This document shows positions 29,781-38,294 of a stretch of 64,000 bases of DNA, in pieces (position 1 is the first letter of the stretch; each line of letters starts with the position of its first letter). The notes below the pieces were generated by a model. The model searched no databases and was not told where the DNA came from. It worked only from the letters and a program-made list of their open reading frames with translations. Source of the stretch: an uncultured Collinsella sp. (GTDB lineage: Bacteria > Actinomycetota > Coriobacteriia > Coriobacteriales > Coriobacteriaceae); assembly GCA_900540895.1 (NCBI GenBank), contig UQHV01000002.1, positions 62,001 through 126,000 on the forward strand, written 5' to 3'. Made by a program: the position numbers and the translations under genes.

Positions 29781-30278
29781 ATGGCTAAAGATTCCAGCTT
29801 CGACGTCGTGTCCGAGGTCAACATGCAAGAGGTCGATAACGCCTTTCAGCAGACCACGCGCGAGATTTCCCAGCGCTATGACCTTAAGGATTCCGGCGCC
29901 ACGATCGAGCTTTCGAAGGGCGACAAGCTCTTTACGATCAACGCCCCGGCCGACTTTGTCTCCAAGCAGATTGTCGACGTGCTGAGCTCCAAGCTCATCA
30001 AGCGCGGCATCGACCTCAAGGCCGTCTCGTGGGATGCTCCGCAGGCGGCATCGGGCGGCACCGTGCGCGTGCTCGGCCATATCGTCGAGGGTATCGACCA
30101 AGCGACCGCCAAGAAGATCAACAAGGACATCAAGGACCAAAAGCTCAAGGTCAAGGTGACCATCGAGGCCGACAAACTGCGTGTTTCCTCTGCTTCGAAG
30201 GACGCGTTGCAGTCCGTGATCCAGTTCCTGCGCGACCAGGACTACGGCCAGCCGCTGCAGTTCACCAACTACCGCTAA
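29781..30278 (+). CDS. YajQ-family nucleotide-binding protein
   Basis: The 165-residue protein is a full-length YajQ (DUF520) member: SSFDVVSEVNMQEVDNAFQQTTREISQRYDLKDSGATIEL and the C-terminal FLRDQDYGQPLQFTNYR. Family members bind nucleic acid or cyclic di-GMP; the role here is not known. It lies between the RodZ-like gene and rimO with GAAAGGA as ribosome site. Confidence 0.9.
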   Translation: MAKDSSFDVVSEVNMQEVDNAFQQTTREISQRYDLKDSGATIELSKGDKLFTINAPADFVSKQIVDVLSSKLIKRGIDLKAVSWDAPQAASGGTVRVLGHIVEGIDQATAKKINKDIKDQKLKVKVTIEADKLRVSSASKDALQSVIQFLRDQDYGQPLQFTNYR

Positions 30279-30305
30279 TATCAATCGAAAGGACCGCTCT
30301 CCAAC

Positions 30306-31655
30306 ATGGATACACCGTTGGGCTCCGTGCTCTACATCACCCTCGGGTGCGCTAAGAACGAGGTTGACACTGACCGCATGCGTTCTCTTTTGACCGCCGC
30401 GGGCTACGAGGAGGCATTCGACCCGCAGGATGCCGATATTGCCATCGTCAATACTTGCTCGTTCCTCGCCTCCGCAACGTCCGAGAGCATCGAGACCACG
30501 CTCGAACTCGCCAACGAGGTTCAGGACGGCGTTCGTTCTTGCCCCATCGTCATGTGCGGCTGCGTACCGTCGCGCTATGGCGATGACCTACCTGACGAGC
30601 TGCCCGAGGTCGCTGCCTTTGTGAAGGCCGACGAGGAGGACGGCATCGTGGCGTTCATCGATGGCGTGCTGGGTGTAGAGCGCGAGATTGCAGCCTATAT
30701 CCCGCAGGTCAAACGTACCGTCGAGGGTGCTGTCGCCTACGTCAAGATTTCCGATGGCTGCAACCGCTTCTGCAGCTTCTGCATGATTCCCTACATCCGC
30801 GGCCGCTATCATTCGCGCAATGCCGAGAGCATCATCTCCGAGGTGCGCGACCTGGTTGCCGGCGGTGTGCGCGAGATCGTGCTGATCGGCCAGGACACGG
30901 GCATCTGGGGTACCGACTTTGCCGACGAGGACGTCGCCGATGGCTCGCCGCGCAATCTGGCGCAGCTGCTGCGTGCCGTCGCCGAGGCCGTGCGCCCGCA
31001 CAACGTCTGGGTCCGCGTGCTCTATCTGCAGCCCGAGGGCATGACTGACGAACTCATCGAGACGATTCGCGATACGCCCGAGGTGCTGCCCTATATCGAT
31101 ATCCCCGTGCAGCACTGCGACGCGCGCATCCTCAAGGCTATGCGCCGTTCCGGTTCGCGCCAGGAGCTCGAGGACCTGTTCCGCGATCTGCGTGAGCGTA
31201 TCCCCGGCATCGTGATCCGTTCCACGGCTATGGTCGGCTTCCCGACCGAGACCGACGACGAGTTCCGCGACCTTATCGACTTTATGGACACCGTCGGCTT
31301 TGACTACACGAGCGTCTTTGCCTACTCGCAGGAGGAGGGCAGCCTGGCCGCTAAGATGGAGGGTCAGGTCGATGAGGAGGTTAAGCTCGAGCGCGCCCAG
31401 GAGGCCATGGACCTGGCCGAGTCGCTCGGTTTTGCCGCCACCGCCGCACATGTGGGCGAGCGCGCCCAGGTAATCGTCGACGGTATCGAAGAGACCGAGG
31501 ATGGCGCCGAGTTGATCGGCCATGCCTGGTTCCAGGCGCCCGATTCCGATGGTGCGGTGCATCTGGACGCCAGCGAGGCGTCCGTGGGCGATATTCTGAC
31601 CGTCGAGTTTACCGATAGCTTCTGCTATGAGCTTATCGGTCATGTTGTGGAGTAG
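30306..31655 (+). CDS. rimO: Ribosomal protein S12 methylthiotransferase RimO
   Basis: RimO methylthiolates Asp88 of S12. The 449-residue protein has LGCAKNEVDTDRM, NTCSFLASATSESI, the radical SAM motif CNRFCSFCMIPYIRGRYHSR near residue 155, and a C-terminal TRAM domain. GCAKN and SFC...RGRYHSR mark RimO among methylthiotransferases. Confidence 0.94.
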   Translation: MDTPLGSVLYITLGCAKNEVDTDRMRSLLTAAGYEEAFDPQDADIAIVNTCSFLASATSESIETTLELANEVQDGVRSCPIVMCGCVPSRYGDDLPDELPEVAAFVKADEEDGIVAFIDGVLGVEREIAAYIPQVKRTVEGAVAYVKISDGCNRFCSFCMIPYIRGRYHSRNAESIISEVRDLVAGGVREIVLIGQDTGIWGTDFADEDVADGSPRNLAQLLRAVAEAVRPHNVWVRVLYLQPEGMTDELIETIRDTPEVLPYIDIPVQHCDARILKAMRRSGSRQELEDLFRDLRERIPGIVIRSTAMVGFPTETDDEFRDLIDFMDTVGFDYTSVFAYSQEEGSLAAKMEGQVDEEVKLERAQEAMDLAESLGFAATAAHVGERAQVIVDGIEETEDGAELIGHAWFQAPDSDGAVHLDASEASVGDILTVEFTDSFCYELIGHVVE

Positions 31656-31664
31656 GAGAGCGTC

Positions 31665-32303
31665 GTGGCTAACGAGAGCAATAAGGAACTGACGAGTGTC
31701 TGGACGCCCGCCAACATCGTGACGTGCGTTCGCATCGTCTTTATCCCGGTGTTCATGATCGTGTCGGCGCTTTCTCACACGAGTGTTGCCGGTACGGATT
31801 GGAGCACCTTCGACGGCCCGCTCGCCGCCGCTGCCTTCATTCTGTATGTAATCCTGTCGTGTACCGATAAGGTCGACGGTTATCTGGCGCGTTCGCGCAA
31901 TGAGATCACCGACTTCGGTAAATTCTTGGACCCCATCGCCGATAAGCTGCTCGTGTTCTCGGCCCTGCTGCTGTTCTTGGATTTTGGCGCGGTGACCGTG
32001 TGGTCGGTGTTCATTATCCTGTTTCGTGAGCTGCTGGTGAGCGCCCTTCGCATGGTCGCGAGTGCGGCCGGTGTGGTCGTTGCGGCCGATAAGCTCGGCA
32101 AGTACAAGACGGCAACCACGATGGTCTCCATCTGCGGTTACCTGTGCGTTTTTGCTATGGCCGGCTTGCACCTTGGCCCGTTGGCGCTGACGCTCGGCAT
32201 CTACTCGGTGTCGCGCTTCCTGTATGCCGTTGCCGTTGTCTTGACCGTTATCTCGGGCGCCCAGTACTTCTGGAACTGCCGCAAGATCGTCTTTTCGGTC
32301 TAG
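31665..32303 (+). CDS. pgsA: CDP-diacylglycerol-glycerol-3-phosphate phosphatidyltransferase
   Basis: PgsA makes phosphatidylglycerophosphate, the first committed step to phosphatidylglycerol. The 212-residue membrane protein has the CDP-alcohol phosphotransferase signature D-x2-DG-x2-AR-x8-G-x3-D-x3-D, seen from DKVDGYLAR to DPIAD near residues 67-92. The start is GTG 31,665. A second, diverged copy lies at 52,517-53,221, so one of the two may make another phospholipid. Confidence 0.9.
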   Translation: MANESNKELTSVWTPANIVTCVRIVFIPVFMIVSALSHTSVAGTDWSTFDGPLAAAAFILYVILSCTDKVDGYLARSRNEITDFGKFLDPIADKLLVFSALLLFLDFGAVTVWSVFIILFRELLVSALRMVASAAGVVVAADKLGKYKTATTMVSICGYLCVFAMAGLHLGPLALTLGIYSVSRFLYAVAVVLTVISGAQYFWNCRKIVFSV

Positions 32304-32315
32304 GTCCTGGTGGGT

Positions 32316-32846
32316 ATGACGGACTCTTTTGAGCAGATTTCCGCACATAACGAGGAGCTGGCGCGCGATATTGTCGAGCACGCGAGCGCTCGGGGCGTGA
32401 CGGTTTCGACGGCTGAGTCGCTGACGGCGGGTATGATCGCATCGACGATTGCCGATATCCCGGGCGCCTCGGCGGTGCTGCGTGGCGGTGCGGTGACCTA
32501 TTGCGATGAGATTAAGCATCGCGTTCTTGGTGTTGAGCAGGAGACGCTCGACCGCTATACCGCGGTGTCGCATCAGACCGCGCGCGAGATGGCGGTGGGT
32601 TCGCTGGAGCTGTACCAGAGCGATATTGCAGTGAGCGCAACGGGTTATGCCGGCCCCGGCGGTGGCACTGAGGACGATCCGGCGGGCACTTTCTATATTG
32701 GCTGGTCGCATCGTTCCGCCGATGGGGGCGTGCCGGTCGTGGACTCTGTGCGCTGCCACTATGAGGGTGACCGTTCGTGTGTTCGTGCCCATGCGGTCAC
32801 GGAGGCATTGGGTCGCATTGCCCTTGTGCTCAACTCTATGGAATAG
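32316..32846 (+). CDS. cinA: CinA C-terminal domain protein (PncC-type NMN amidase)
   Basis: This 176-residue protein is the CinA C-terminal domain alone. It contains VSTAESLTAGMIASTIADIPGAS, VLRGGAVTYCDEIKHRVLGV and SATGYAGPGGGTEDDPAGTFYIGW, the PncC hallmarks. Such enzymes deamidate nicotinamide mononucleotide; in Gram-positive bacteria cinA is often transcribed with recA and linked to competence. ATG 32,316 and GTG 32,310 are both possible starts. Confidence 0.85.
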   Translation: MTDSFEQISAHNEELARDIVEHASARGVTVSTAESLTAGMIASTIADIPGASAVLRGGAVTYCDEIKHRVLGVEQETLDRYTAVSHQTAREMAVGSLELYQSDIAVSATGYAGPGGGTEDDPAGTFYIGWSHRSADGGVPVVDSVRCHYEGDRSCVRAHAVTEALGRIALVLNSME

Positions 32847-32852
32847 ACGTGT

Positions 32853-32878
32853 TTTAAGGGGCCTCCGAGCCCCTTAAT
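32853..32878 (+). terminator. Short hairpin after cinA
   Basis: TTAAGGGGC CTCCGA GCCCCTTAA; 9-base stem but only a weak T run. It probably limits read-through into recA. Confidence 0.55.
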
Positions 32879-32952
32879 TGTGGAGATAGGGACCTTAGGC
32901 TCATTTGGCGTTTGTGCTGGTTGTAGATGTATTTTTGCCTGCCTTGTTCATA

Positions 32953-33012
32953 TTTGGTCCTTCGTGGTCAAGCATTTGGTCAGTGTTTGGTCGGCGTTTG
33001 GTTGGGTTTTGG
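32953..33012 (+). promoter_or_regulatory. Phased TTTGGTC repeat array upstream of recA
   Basis: TTTGGTC at 32,953 and 32,975, TTTGGTC at 32,986, TTTGGTT at 32,997 and TTTGGAA at 33,008, with a weaker CGTGGTC at 32,963. The last four are exactly 11 bases apart, so they face one side of the helix. The array ends 33 bases before the -35 of recA. The same pair occurs upstream of comEA. Confidence 0.6.
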
Positions 33013-33044
33013 AAAGACCGCCTGCATATGATTGGCCTGAACGG

Positions 33045-33073
33045 TTGACCACGAACAGCCGTTCGTTTATTAT
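33045..33073 (+). promoter_or_regulatory. recA promoter with SOS box in the spacer
   Basis: TTGACC (33,045-33,050), 17 bases, TATTAT (33,068-33,073). The spacer holds CGAACAGCCGTTCG (33,052-33,065), which fits the Gram-positive LexA box GAAC-N4-GTTC. LexA bound here would cover both promoter elements. Confidence 0.85.
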
Positions 33074-33103
33074 CGATGCAGTTTGTTAAGAGGAGGGCTA
33101 TTC

Positions 33104-34252
33104 ATGGCCAAGAATTCAGGTCCCGTACGTACCGTTCATGCTCGCACGACGGGTAAAGAGCGCGATGAGATGATCGCCACCACCAAGGCCGAGATCGAGA
33201 AGAAATTCGGCCAGGGTTCCATCATGAGGTACGGCGACGGTGGTCCCGAGCTCGAGGTCGAGGCCATTCCCACGGGCGCCCTGGCCCTCGATGCCGCGCT
33301 GGGTATCGGCGGCGTGCCGCGCGGCCGTATCGTCGAGATTTACGGTCCTGAGTCCTCCGGTAAGACGACGCTTTCGCTCGAGATCCTGGCCGAGGCCCAG
33401 GCAATGGGTGGCGTTGTGGCATTTATCGATGCCGAGCACGCGCTTGATCCCACGTATGCCGCGCGCATCGGCGTGGATATCGACGAGGTGCTCATTTCCC
33501 AGCCCGATACGGGCGAGCAGGCGCTCGAGATTGTTGACATGCTCGTGCGTTCCGGCGCCATCGATGCCATCGTCGTCGACTCCGTCGCCGCGCTGACCCC
33601 GCGTGCCGAGATCGAGGGAGAAATCGGCGATACTACGGTCGGTCTTCAGGCTCGCCTGATGAGTCAGGCGCTCCGCAAGCTCGCCGGCTCGCTGTCCAAG
33701 TCCAACACGACGTGCATCTTCATTAACCAGCTGCGTGAGAAGATCGGCGTCATGTTCGGCAACCCCGAGACTACGACGGGCGGCCGCGCCCTTAAGTTCT
33801 TCTCTTCGGTGCGTATCGACATTCGCCGCATCGACAGCATTAAGCTTAAGGACGAGGTTATCGGTAACCGCGTGCGCGCCAAGGTCGTTAAGAACAAGGT
33901 GGCAGCTCCGTTCCGTTCTGCTGAGTTCGACATCATGTACGGTACGGGCATCTCTAAGGAGGGCTCGATTCTGGACATGGCTGTCGAGTGCGGCATCTGC
34001 AAGAAGATGGGCTCCTGGTTTGCCTATGGCGAGGACAAGCTCGGCAACGGTCGCGAGGCCGCTAAGGCGTTCCTGCGCGAACATCCCGATTGCGCCGACG
34101 AGATTGAGCATAAGGTCCGCCTTGCCTGCGGGCTTGAGTTTGATGACGATGCTCCGTCCGAGGTGGAGCTGACCGATCAGCCTGCGCCTGAGGAGTTTGA
34201 TGAGCTTTACGCCATCGATGGCTCCGCCATGCTCGATGATGACGACGAGTAG
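33104..34252 (+). CDS. recA: Recombinase RecA
   Basis: RecA forms filaments on single-stranded DNA, drives strand exchange and triggers LexA cleavage. The 382-residue protein has P-loop GPESSGKT near residue 82, VAFIDAEHALDP, NQLREKIGVMFGNPETTTGG and a normal C-terminal domain with an acidic tail. ATG 33,104 follows AGGAGGG; a TTG 21 bases earlier is out-competed. It is followed by recX 11 bases on. Confidence 0.98.
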   Translation: MAKNSGPVRTVHARTTGKERDEMIATTKAEIEKKFGQGSIMRYGDGGPELEVEAIPTGALALDAALGIGGVPRGRIVEIYGPESSGKTTLSLEILAEAQAMGGVVAFIDAEHALDPTYAARIGVDIDEVLISQPDTGEQALEIVDMLVRSGAIDAIVVDSVAALTPRAEIEGEIGDTTVGLQARLMSQALRKLAGSLSKSNTTCIFINQLREKIGVMFGNPETTTGGRALKFFSSVRIDIRRIDSIKLKDEVIGNRVRAKVVKNKVAAPFRSAEFDIMYGTGISKEGSILDMAVECGICKKMGSWFAYGEDKLGNGREAAKAFLREHPDCADEIEHKVRLACGLEFDDDAPSEVELTDQPAPEEFDELYAIDGSAMLDDDDE

Positions 34253-34263
34253 CGGTTACGCTC

Positions 34264-34956
34264 ATGTCGTATACGGTGACCGAGGCCACGGTCGTCTTTC
34301 CCGATAAGAAGGCGGCCTCCTCGTTCTCGAGCGGGTATGCGTCCAAAAAGCCTTGCGCACATATCGATTGTGAGCTTGAGGGCGGTTTTGAGCGGTCCAT
34401 TTGGATTCCCGTGCGGGTCGCGCGGCTGTATGTCAAAAACCGCCCCGATCTTCCCTGTGATTGGGACAACTTTCGTGAGGCGGTGCAGCTCATCGAGCGT
34501 AAATGTGCACTTACCATGGTGACCGAGATGTTATCGCGCCGCGACCATGCGACGGGTGAGGTCCGTGACAAGTTGGCTCGCTACGGCTTTCGCCAGCCCG
34601 CGATCGATTTCGCCGTCGAGCGCGCCACCGAGTATCGCTTTTTAGACGAGAACCGCTTTTGCTCGTACTTTATCGAGGAACGCAAGCGGCGCGGTTGGGG
34701 ACAGCGCAAAATCGAGACCGAGCTCAAGCGACGTCATGTCGTGCTCGATGACATTCCCGGTTATCCCGAGGATTATTTTGCCGTCGAAGACGATTTGACG
34801 CGTGCGTCAGCCCTGCTCGCCAAGCGGCGTGTTCCAGAGACGCGCGGATTCGAAAAACTGGTTCGGTTTTTGATGGGCAAGGGCTTCTCGTATCACATCG
34901 CCGCCGATGCCGTTAAGGCACGTCTCGATGCCGAATGCGAGGAATGTGCACTTTAG
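34264..34956 (+). CDS. recX: Regulatory protein RecX
   Basis: RecX limits RecA filament growth. The 230-residue protein has three-helix repeats: LSRRDHATGEVRDKLARYGF...FLDENRFCSYFIEERKRRGWGQRKIETELKRRHV and a third near the C-terminus. An N-terminal extension of about 75 residues precedes the repeats. It is co-transcribed with recA and probably SOS-induced with it. Confidence 0.88.
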   Translation: MSYTVTEATVVFPDKKAASSFSSGYASKKPCAHIDCELEGGFERSIWIPVRVARLYVKNRPDLPCDWDNFREAVQLIERKCALTMVTEMLSRRDHATGEVRDKLARYGFRQPAIDFAVERATEYRFLDENRFCSYFIEERKRRGWGQRKIETELKRRHVVLDDIPGYPEDYFAVEDDLTRASALLAKRRVPETRGFEKLVRFLMGKGFSYHIAADAVKARLDAECEECAL

Positions 34957-35018
34957 GCGTATGCGTTTTGTGGTCCCGCCGTTCACCGCGTTTTAGCCGC
35001 CGTACTGGGGCCATTTAT

Positions 35019-35047
35019 TTGACAGTTGTTGTGGTTCAACGTACGAT
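35019..35047 (+). promoter_or_regulatory. Promoter for rny
   Basis: TTGACA (35,019-35,024), 17 bases, TACGAT (35,042-35,047). It gives a leader of about 160 bases before rny. Confidence 0.75.
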
Positions 35048-35213
35048 AAACACTGTCATTTGCTTTGTGATATGTGCTCATCTGTGATGAGTTTGTTTAT
35101 ATGTTTATCTGTATCCGACCCGCATAAGCTGCGCCCATATTACTCAAATGTCGCGAGCCGTTCATAAGGACGGTTCGCTTTGTTGTGTAACGAATCCATA
35201 AAAAGGAGTGAGC

Positions 35214-36764
35214 ATGCCTATCATTGCAGCGCTCGTTGGCATCGTTTTGGGTGCCATCGCCGCCATTGCCTACATGCGCACCGCCAAGCAGGGTAGTCTT
35301 CACGAGGCCGACGAAAAGATCCAGTCGGCACACGCACAGGCTGAGTCCCTGATCGGTGATGCAAAGCGTCAGGCCGAGACCCTCAAAAAAGAGGCTCTGC
35401 TCGAGGCTAAAGAGGAGATCATCAAGAACAAGCAGGCCGCCGAGGCCGAGGACAAGCAGCGTAAGAGCGAGATTCGTACGCTCGAGAACCGCGTGATGCA
35501 GCGCGAGGAATCCCTCGATCGCCGCAACGACGCTCTCGACAAGCGCGAGCATCAGCTGTCCAGTCAGGCCGGTCAGGTCGAGAAGCGCTCCCGTGAGCTC
35601 GAGGAGCTCTGCGCAAAGCAGACCTCCGAGCTCGAGCGTATCGCCGACCTTACCCGCGAGGATGCCCACAAGGAGCTCCTCGATAAGGTTCGCGGCGAGG
35701 TCACCCACGAGGCCGCCACGATCATTCGCGAGTCCGAGCAGCAGGTTCGCGCCGAGTGCCACAAGACCGCCCAGGAGATTCTTTCCCTGGCGATTCAGCG
35801 CTGCGCTGCCGACCACACTGCCGAGGTCACCGTTACCTCCGTGCACATTCCCTCTGATGACCTCAAGGGCCGTATCATCGGTCGCGAGGGTCGCAACATC
35901 CGGACCTTCGAGCAGGTTTCCGGTGTCAACCTCGTGATCGACGATACGCCCGAGACCGTCGTTCTTTCGAGCTTCGACCCGGTCCGTCGCGAGACCGCCC
36001 GTGTCGCCCTCGAGAACCTCATCGCCGACGGCCGCATTCACCCCGCCCGCATCGAGGAGATGTATCACAAGGCTGCCGACCTGGTTCAGCAGCGCGTGCG
36101 CGAGGCTGGCGAGCAGGCTGCCTTCGATACCGGCATTCACGACCTGCACCCCGAGATCGTCAAGACCCTTGGTGCCCTGCGCTACCGTACTTCGTTTGGT
36201 CAGAACGTGCTTCAGCACTCCCTCGAAGTCTCTGACCTGTGCGGCGTGATGGCTTCCGAGCTTGGCCTGGACGTTGTGACCGCCAAGCGCGCCGGCCTGC
36301 TGCACGACCTGGGCAAGGCAATTGACCACGACGTCGAGGGCCCGCATGCCGTCATCGGCGCCGAGCTTGCCCGCCGTTATGGCGAGAAGCCTGTTATCGT
36401 TCATGCTATCGAGGCTCACCATGCCGATGTTGACCCCAACACGGTGCTCGATGTCCTGGTACAGGCCGCTGATGCTGTCTCTGCTTCTCGCCCCGGTGCC
36501 CGTCGCGAGTCTGCCGAGAACTACATCAAGCGTCTTGAGAAGCTCGAGGAGATCGCCAACTCCCATGAAGGCGTCGAGCGTACCTATGCCATGCAGGCTG
36601 GTCGCGAGGTCCACGTCATGGTTCAGCCGGACAAGATCTCCGATGCCCAGTCCACGGTCCTGGCTCACGATATCGCCCATCAGATCGAGGAAGAGATGGA
36701 GTATCCCGGTCAGGTGCGCGTCGTCGTGATTCGCGAGAGCCGCGCTGTCGATATCGCTAAATAA
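35214..36764 (+). CDS. rny: Ribonuclease Y
   Basis: RNase Y is a membrane-anchored endoribonuclease that starts mRNA decay. The 516-residue protein has an N-terminal membrane helix (about 3-20), a long charged coiled coil (about 25-200), a KH domain (IIGREGRNIRTFEQVSGVNL) and an HD domain (GLLHDLGKAIDHD near residue 365). ATG 35,214 is 5 bases from AAGGAG. With pnp and rnj it gives the window a Bacillus-like decay set. Confidence 0.95.
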   Translation: MPIIAALVGIVLGAIAAIAYMRTAKQGSLHEADEKIQSAHAQAESLIGDAKRQAETLKKEALLEAKEEIIKNKQAAEAEDKQRKSEIRTLENRVMQREESLDRRNDALDKREHQLSSQAGQVEKRSRELEELCAKQTSELERIADLTREDAHKELLDKVRGEVTHEAATIIRESEQQVRAECHKTAQEILSLAIQRCAADHTAEVTVTSVHIPSDDLKGRIIGREGRNIRTFEQVSGVNLVIDDTPETVVLSSFDPVRRETARVALENLIADGRIHPARIEEMYHKAADLVQQRVREAGEQAAFDTGIHDLHPEIVKTLGALRYRTSFGQNVLQHSLEVSDLCGVMASELGLDVVTAKRAGLLHDLGKAIDHDVEGPHAVIGAELARRYGEKPVIVHAIEAHHADVDPNTVLDVLVQAADAVSASRPGARRESAENYIKRLEKLEEIANSHEGVERTYAMQAGREVHVMVQPDKISDAQSTVLAHDIAHQIEEEMEYPGQVRVVVIRESRAVDIAK

Positions 36765-36765
36765 C

Positions 36766-37851
36766 ATGAGCGACGCGAACGAGCTCATCTCATTTATCGC
36801 GTCGATGTCGGGGGAGGGCAACCTTCGCGTCGAGGAGAACCTTGGCGAGGGGTATGTCCGTCTCCGCGTTTCGGAAGCCGAGCGGCGCCAGGCAAAGCAC
36901 GACATTCAGCATGTCGAGGATATCGTCATCGAAATGCTCCGTAATGCTCGCGATGCCGGCGCCGACAAAGTCTATCTCGCTACGACCAAGGAAGATGGCG
37001 TCCGCACGCTTGTCTTTCTGGATAACGGTTCGGGTGTTCCGCAGGATATGCAAGAGCGAATCTTCGATGCCCGCGTTACCTCCAAGCTCGAGAGCATGAA
37101 GATGGACCGTTGGGGCGTTCACGGTCGTGGCATGGCATTGTTTTCGATCAAGCAGAACACCGACGAGGCCCGTGTGGTCACGTCTGGTGTCGACCTTGGC
37201 TCGGCCTTTAAGGTGAGCGTTGCGGCCGACCGCCTCAGTGAGCGTGCCGATCAGTCCAGCTGGCCCCAGGCCGTCAAGGATGAGGACGGACGTTATGTCT
37301 GTGCTCGCGGCCCGCATAATATTATTCGCGCTGCTTGTGAGTTTGCGCTCGAGGAGTTGCGTGGTTGCGATGTCTATCTTGGTTCTCCGTCTGAGATTGC
37401 CGCGACCCTTTATGCTCAGGCGTCAAGTCGGCTCGATACGTCGCGTCTCCTGTTTATTGATGACGAGAGCGAGCTTCCGGTTGTCGACCGTTTAGGCCTT
37501 GCCTCTGATGCCGAGGACTTTATCCGTATCTGTTCGGGTTTGGGTCTTGAGATGTCTGAGCGCACGGCCCATCGCATTTTGGCAGGGCAGATTAAGCCCG
37601 TTCGCGGTGTGACTGCGCGTCTGCTGCGCGAGCGTGATTCGTCCTCGCATGCGCCGGCTCCTGTCGATCTCGCGAAGGATCGTCGCGGGCTACGTATTGC
37701 CAAGGATGACATGGCACAGTTTTCGCGTGCTGTGGAGCGCGACTTTAATGACCTTGCCGCCCGGTACTATCTCAACCTTTGCGGCGACCCAAAGATTCGT
37801 GTTTCGCGTGATCGAATCACCGTGACCTTCGATCTTGCCAAAGAGGAATAG
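36766..37851 (+). CDS. GHKL-fold ATPase of unknown role
   Basis: The 361-residue protein has the GHKL nucleotide site: N box IEMLRNARDAGADKV (about 52-66), G1 LDNGSGVP (about 85-92) and G2 WGVHGRGMALFSI (about 112-124). It has no histidine-kinase phosphoacceptor, receiver or membrane segment, and is unlike HtpG or MutL outside the ATP site. A middle region (about 170-300) and a C-terminal helical part are not recognised. It lies 1 base after rny and 75 bases before spoVS, the place held by ymdB in Bacillus, so an RNA or developmental role is possible but unproven. Confidence 0.6.
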   Translation: MSDANELISFIASMSGEGNLRVEENLGEGYVRLRVSEAERRQAKHDIQHVEDIVIEMLRNARDAGADKVYLATTKEDGVRTLVFLDNGSGVPQDMQERIFDARVTSKLESMKMDRWGVHGRGMALFSIKQNTDEARVVTSGVDLGSAFKVSVAADRLSERADQSSWPQAVKDEDGRYVCARGPHNIIRAACEFALEELRGCDVYLGSPSEIAATLYAQASSRLDTSRLLFIDDESELPVVDRLGLASDAEDFIRICSGLGLEMSERTAHRILAGQIKPVRGVTARLLRERDSSSHAPAPVDLAKDRRGLRIAKDDMAQFSRAVERDFNDLAARYYLNLCGDPKIRVSRDRITVTFDLAKEE

Positions 37852-37857
37852 TGCCTT

Positions 37858-37875
37858 TACCGAGTCCACTCGGTA
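37858..37875. promoter_or_regulatory. Palindrome overlapping a possible spoVS -10
   Basis: TACCGAGT CC ACTCGGTA is a perfect 8-base inverted repeat; its end overlaps TACGAT (37,874-37,879), the same hexamer as the rny -10. It could be an operator or a small RNA hairpin. Confidence 0.4.
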
Positions 37876-37925
37876 CGATACAGTTATTGCAGTTAAAACG
37901 TACTTTTAAACGCAGGAGTTTCTTC

Positions 37926-38243
37926 ATGGATTGCCTGAAGGTATCAAGCAAATCATCGCCCGCGTCCGTTGCCGGCGCCATCGCCGGCATGGTCAAGGAT
38001 GGTGTACCCGTCAACATCCAGTGTGTCGGCGCCGGTGCGGTCAACCAGGCCATTAAGGCCGTGGCTATCGCGCGCGGTTTTTTGATTCCAACCGGTTTTG
38101 ATATTTCCTGCGCGCCCGTGTTCTCCGACATCCTCATTAACGGGGAGTCGCGCACGGCCATCCGCCTTTCTATCTACGTTCACCAGATCAATCGAGCTGC
38201 TATGGATAACGTCGTCATGGATGATGTTAAGCCTGTGGCATAG
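37926..38243 (+). CDS. spoVS: Stage V sporulation protein S (SpoVS) family
   Basis: SpoVS proteins are small Alba-like proteins. The product is 105 residues: LKVSSKSSPASVAGAIAGMVKDGVPVNIQCVGAGAVNQAIKAVAIARGFLIP matches the family closely, and the C-terminus is about 15 residues longer than in Bacillus. ATG 37,926 follows AGGAG. Coriobacteria are not known to sporulate, so it probably has a general nucleic-acid-related function. Confidence 0.88.
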   Translation: MDCLKVSSKSSPASVAGAIAGMVKDGVPVNIQCVGAGAVNQAIKAVAIARGFLIPTGFDISCAPVFSDILINGESRTAIRLSIYVHQINRAAMDNVVMDDVKPVA

Positions 38244-38294
38244 CTTCTGCTTGCCTCGATTCGCCCCCCCTCTCCATCGTTAGGACTTATGCAC

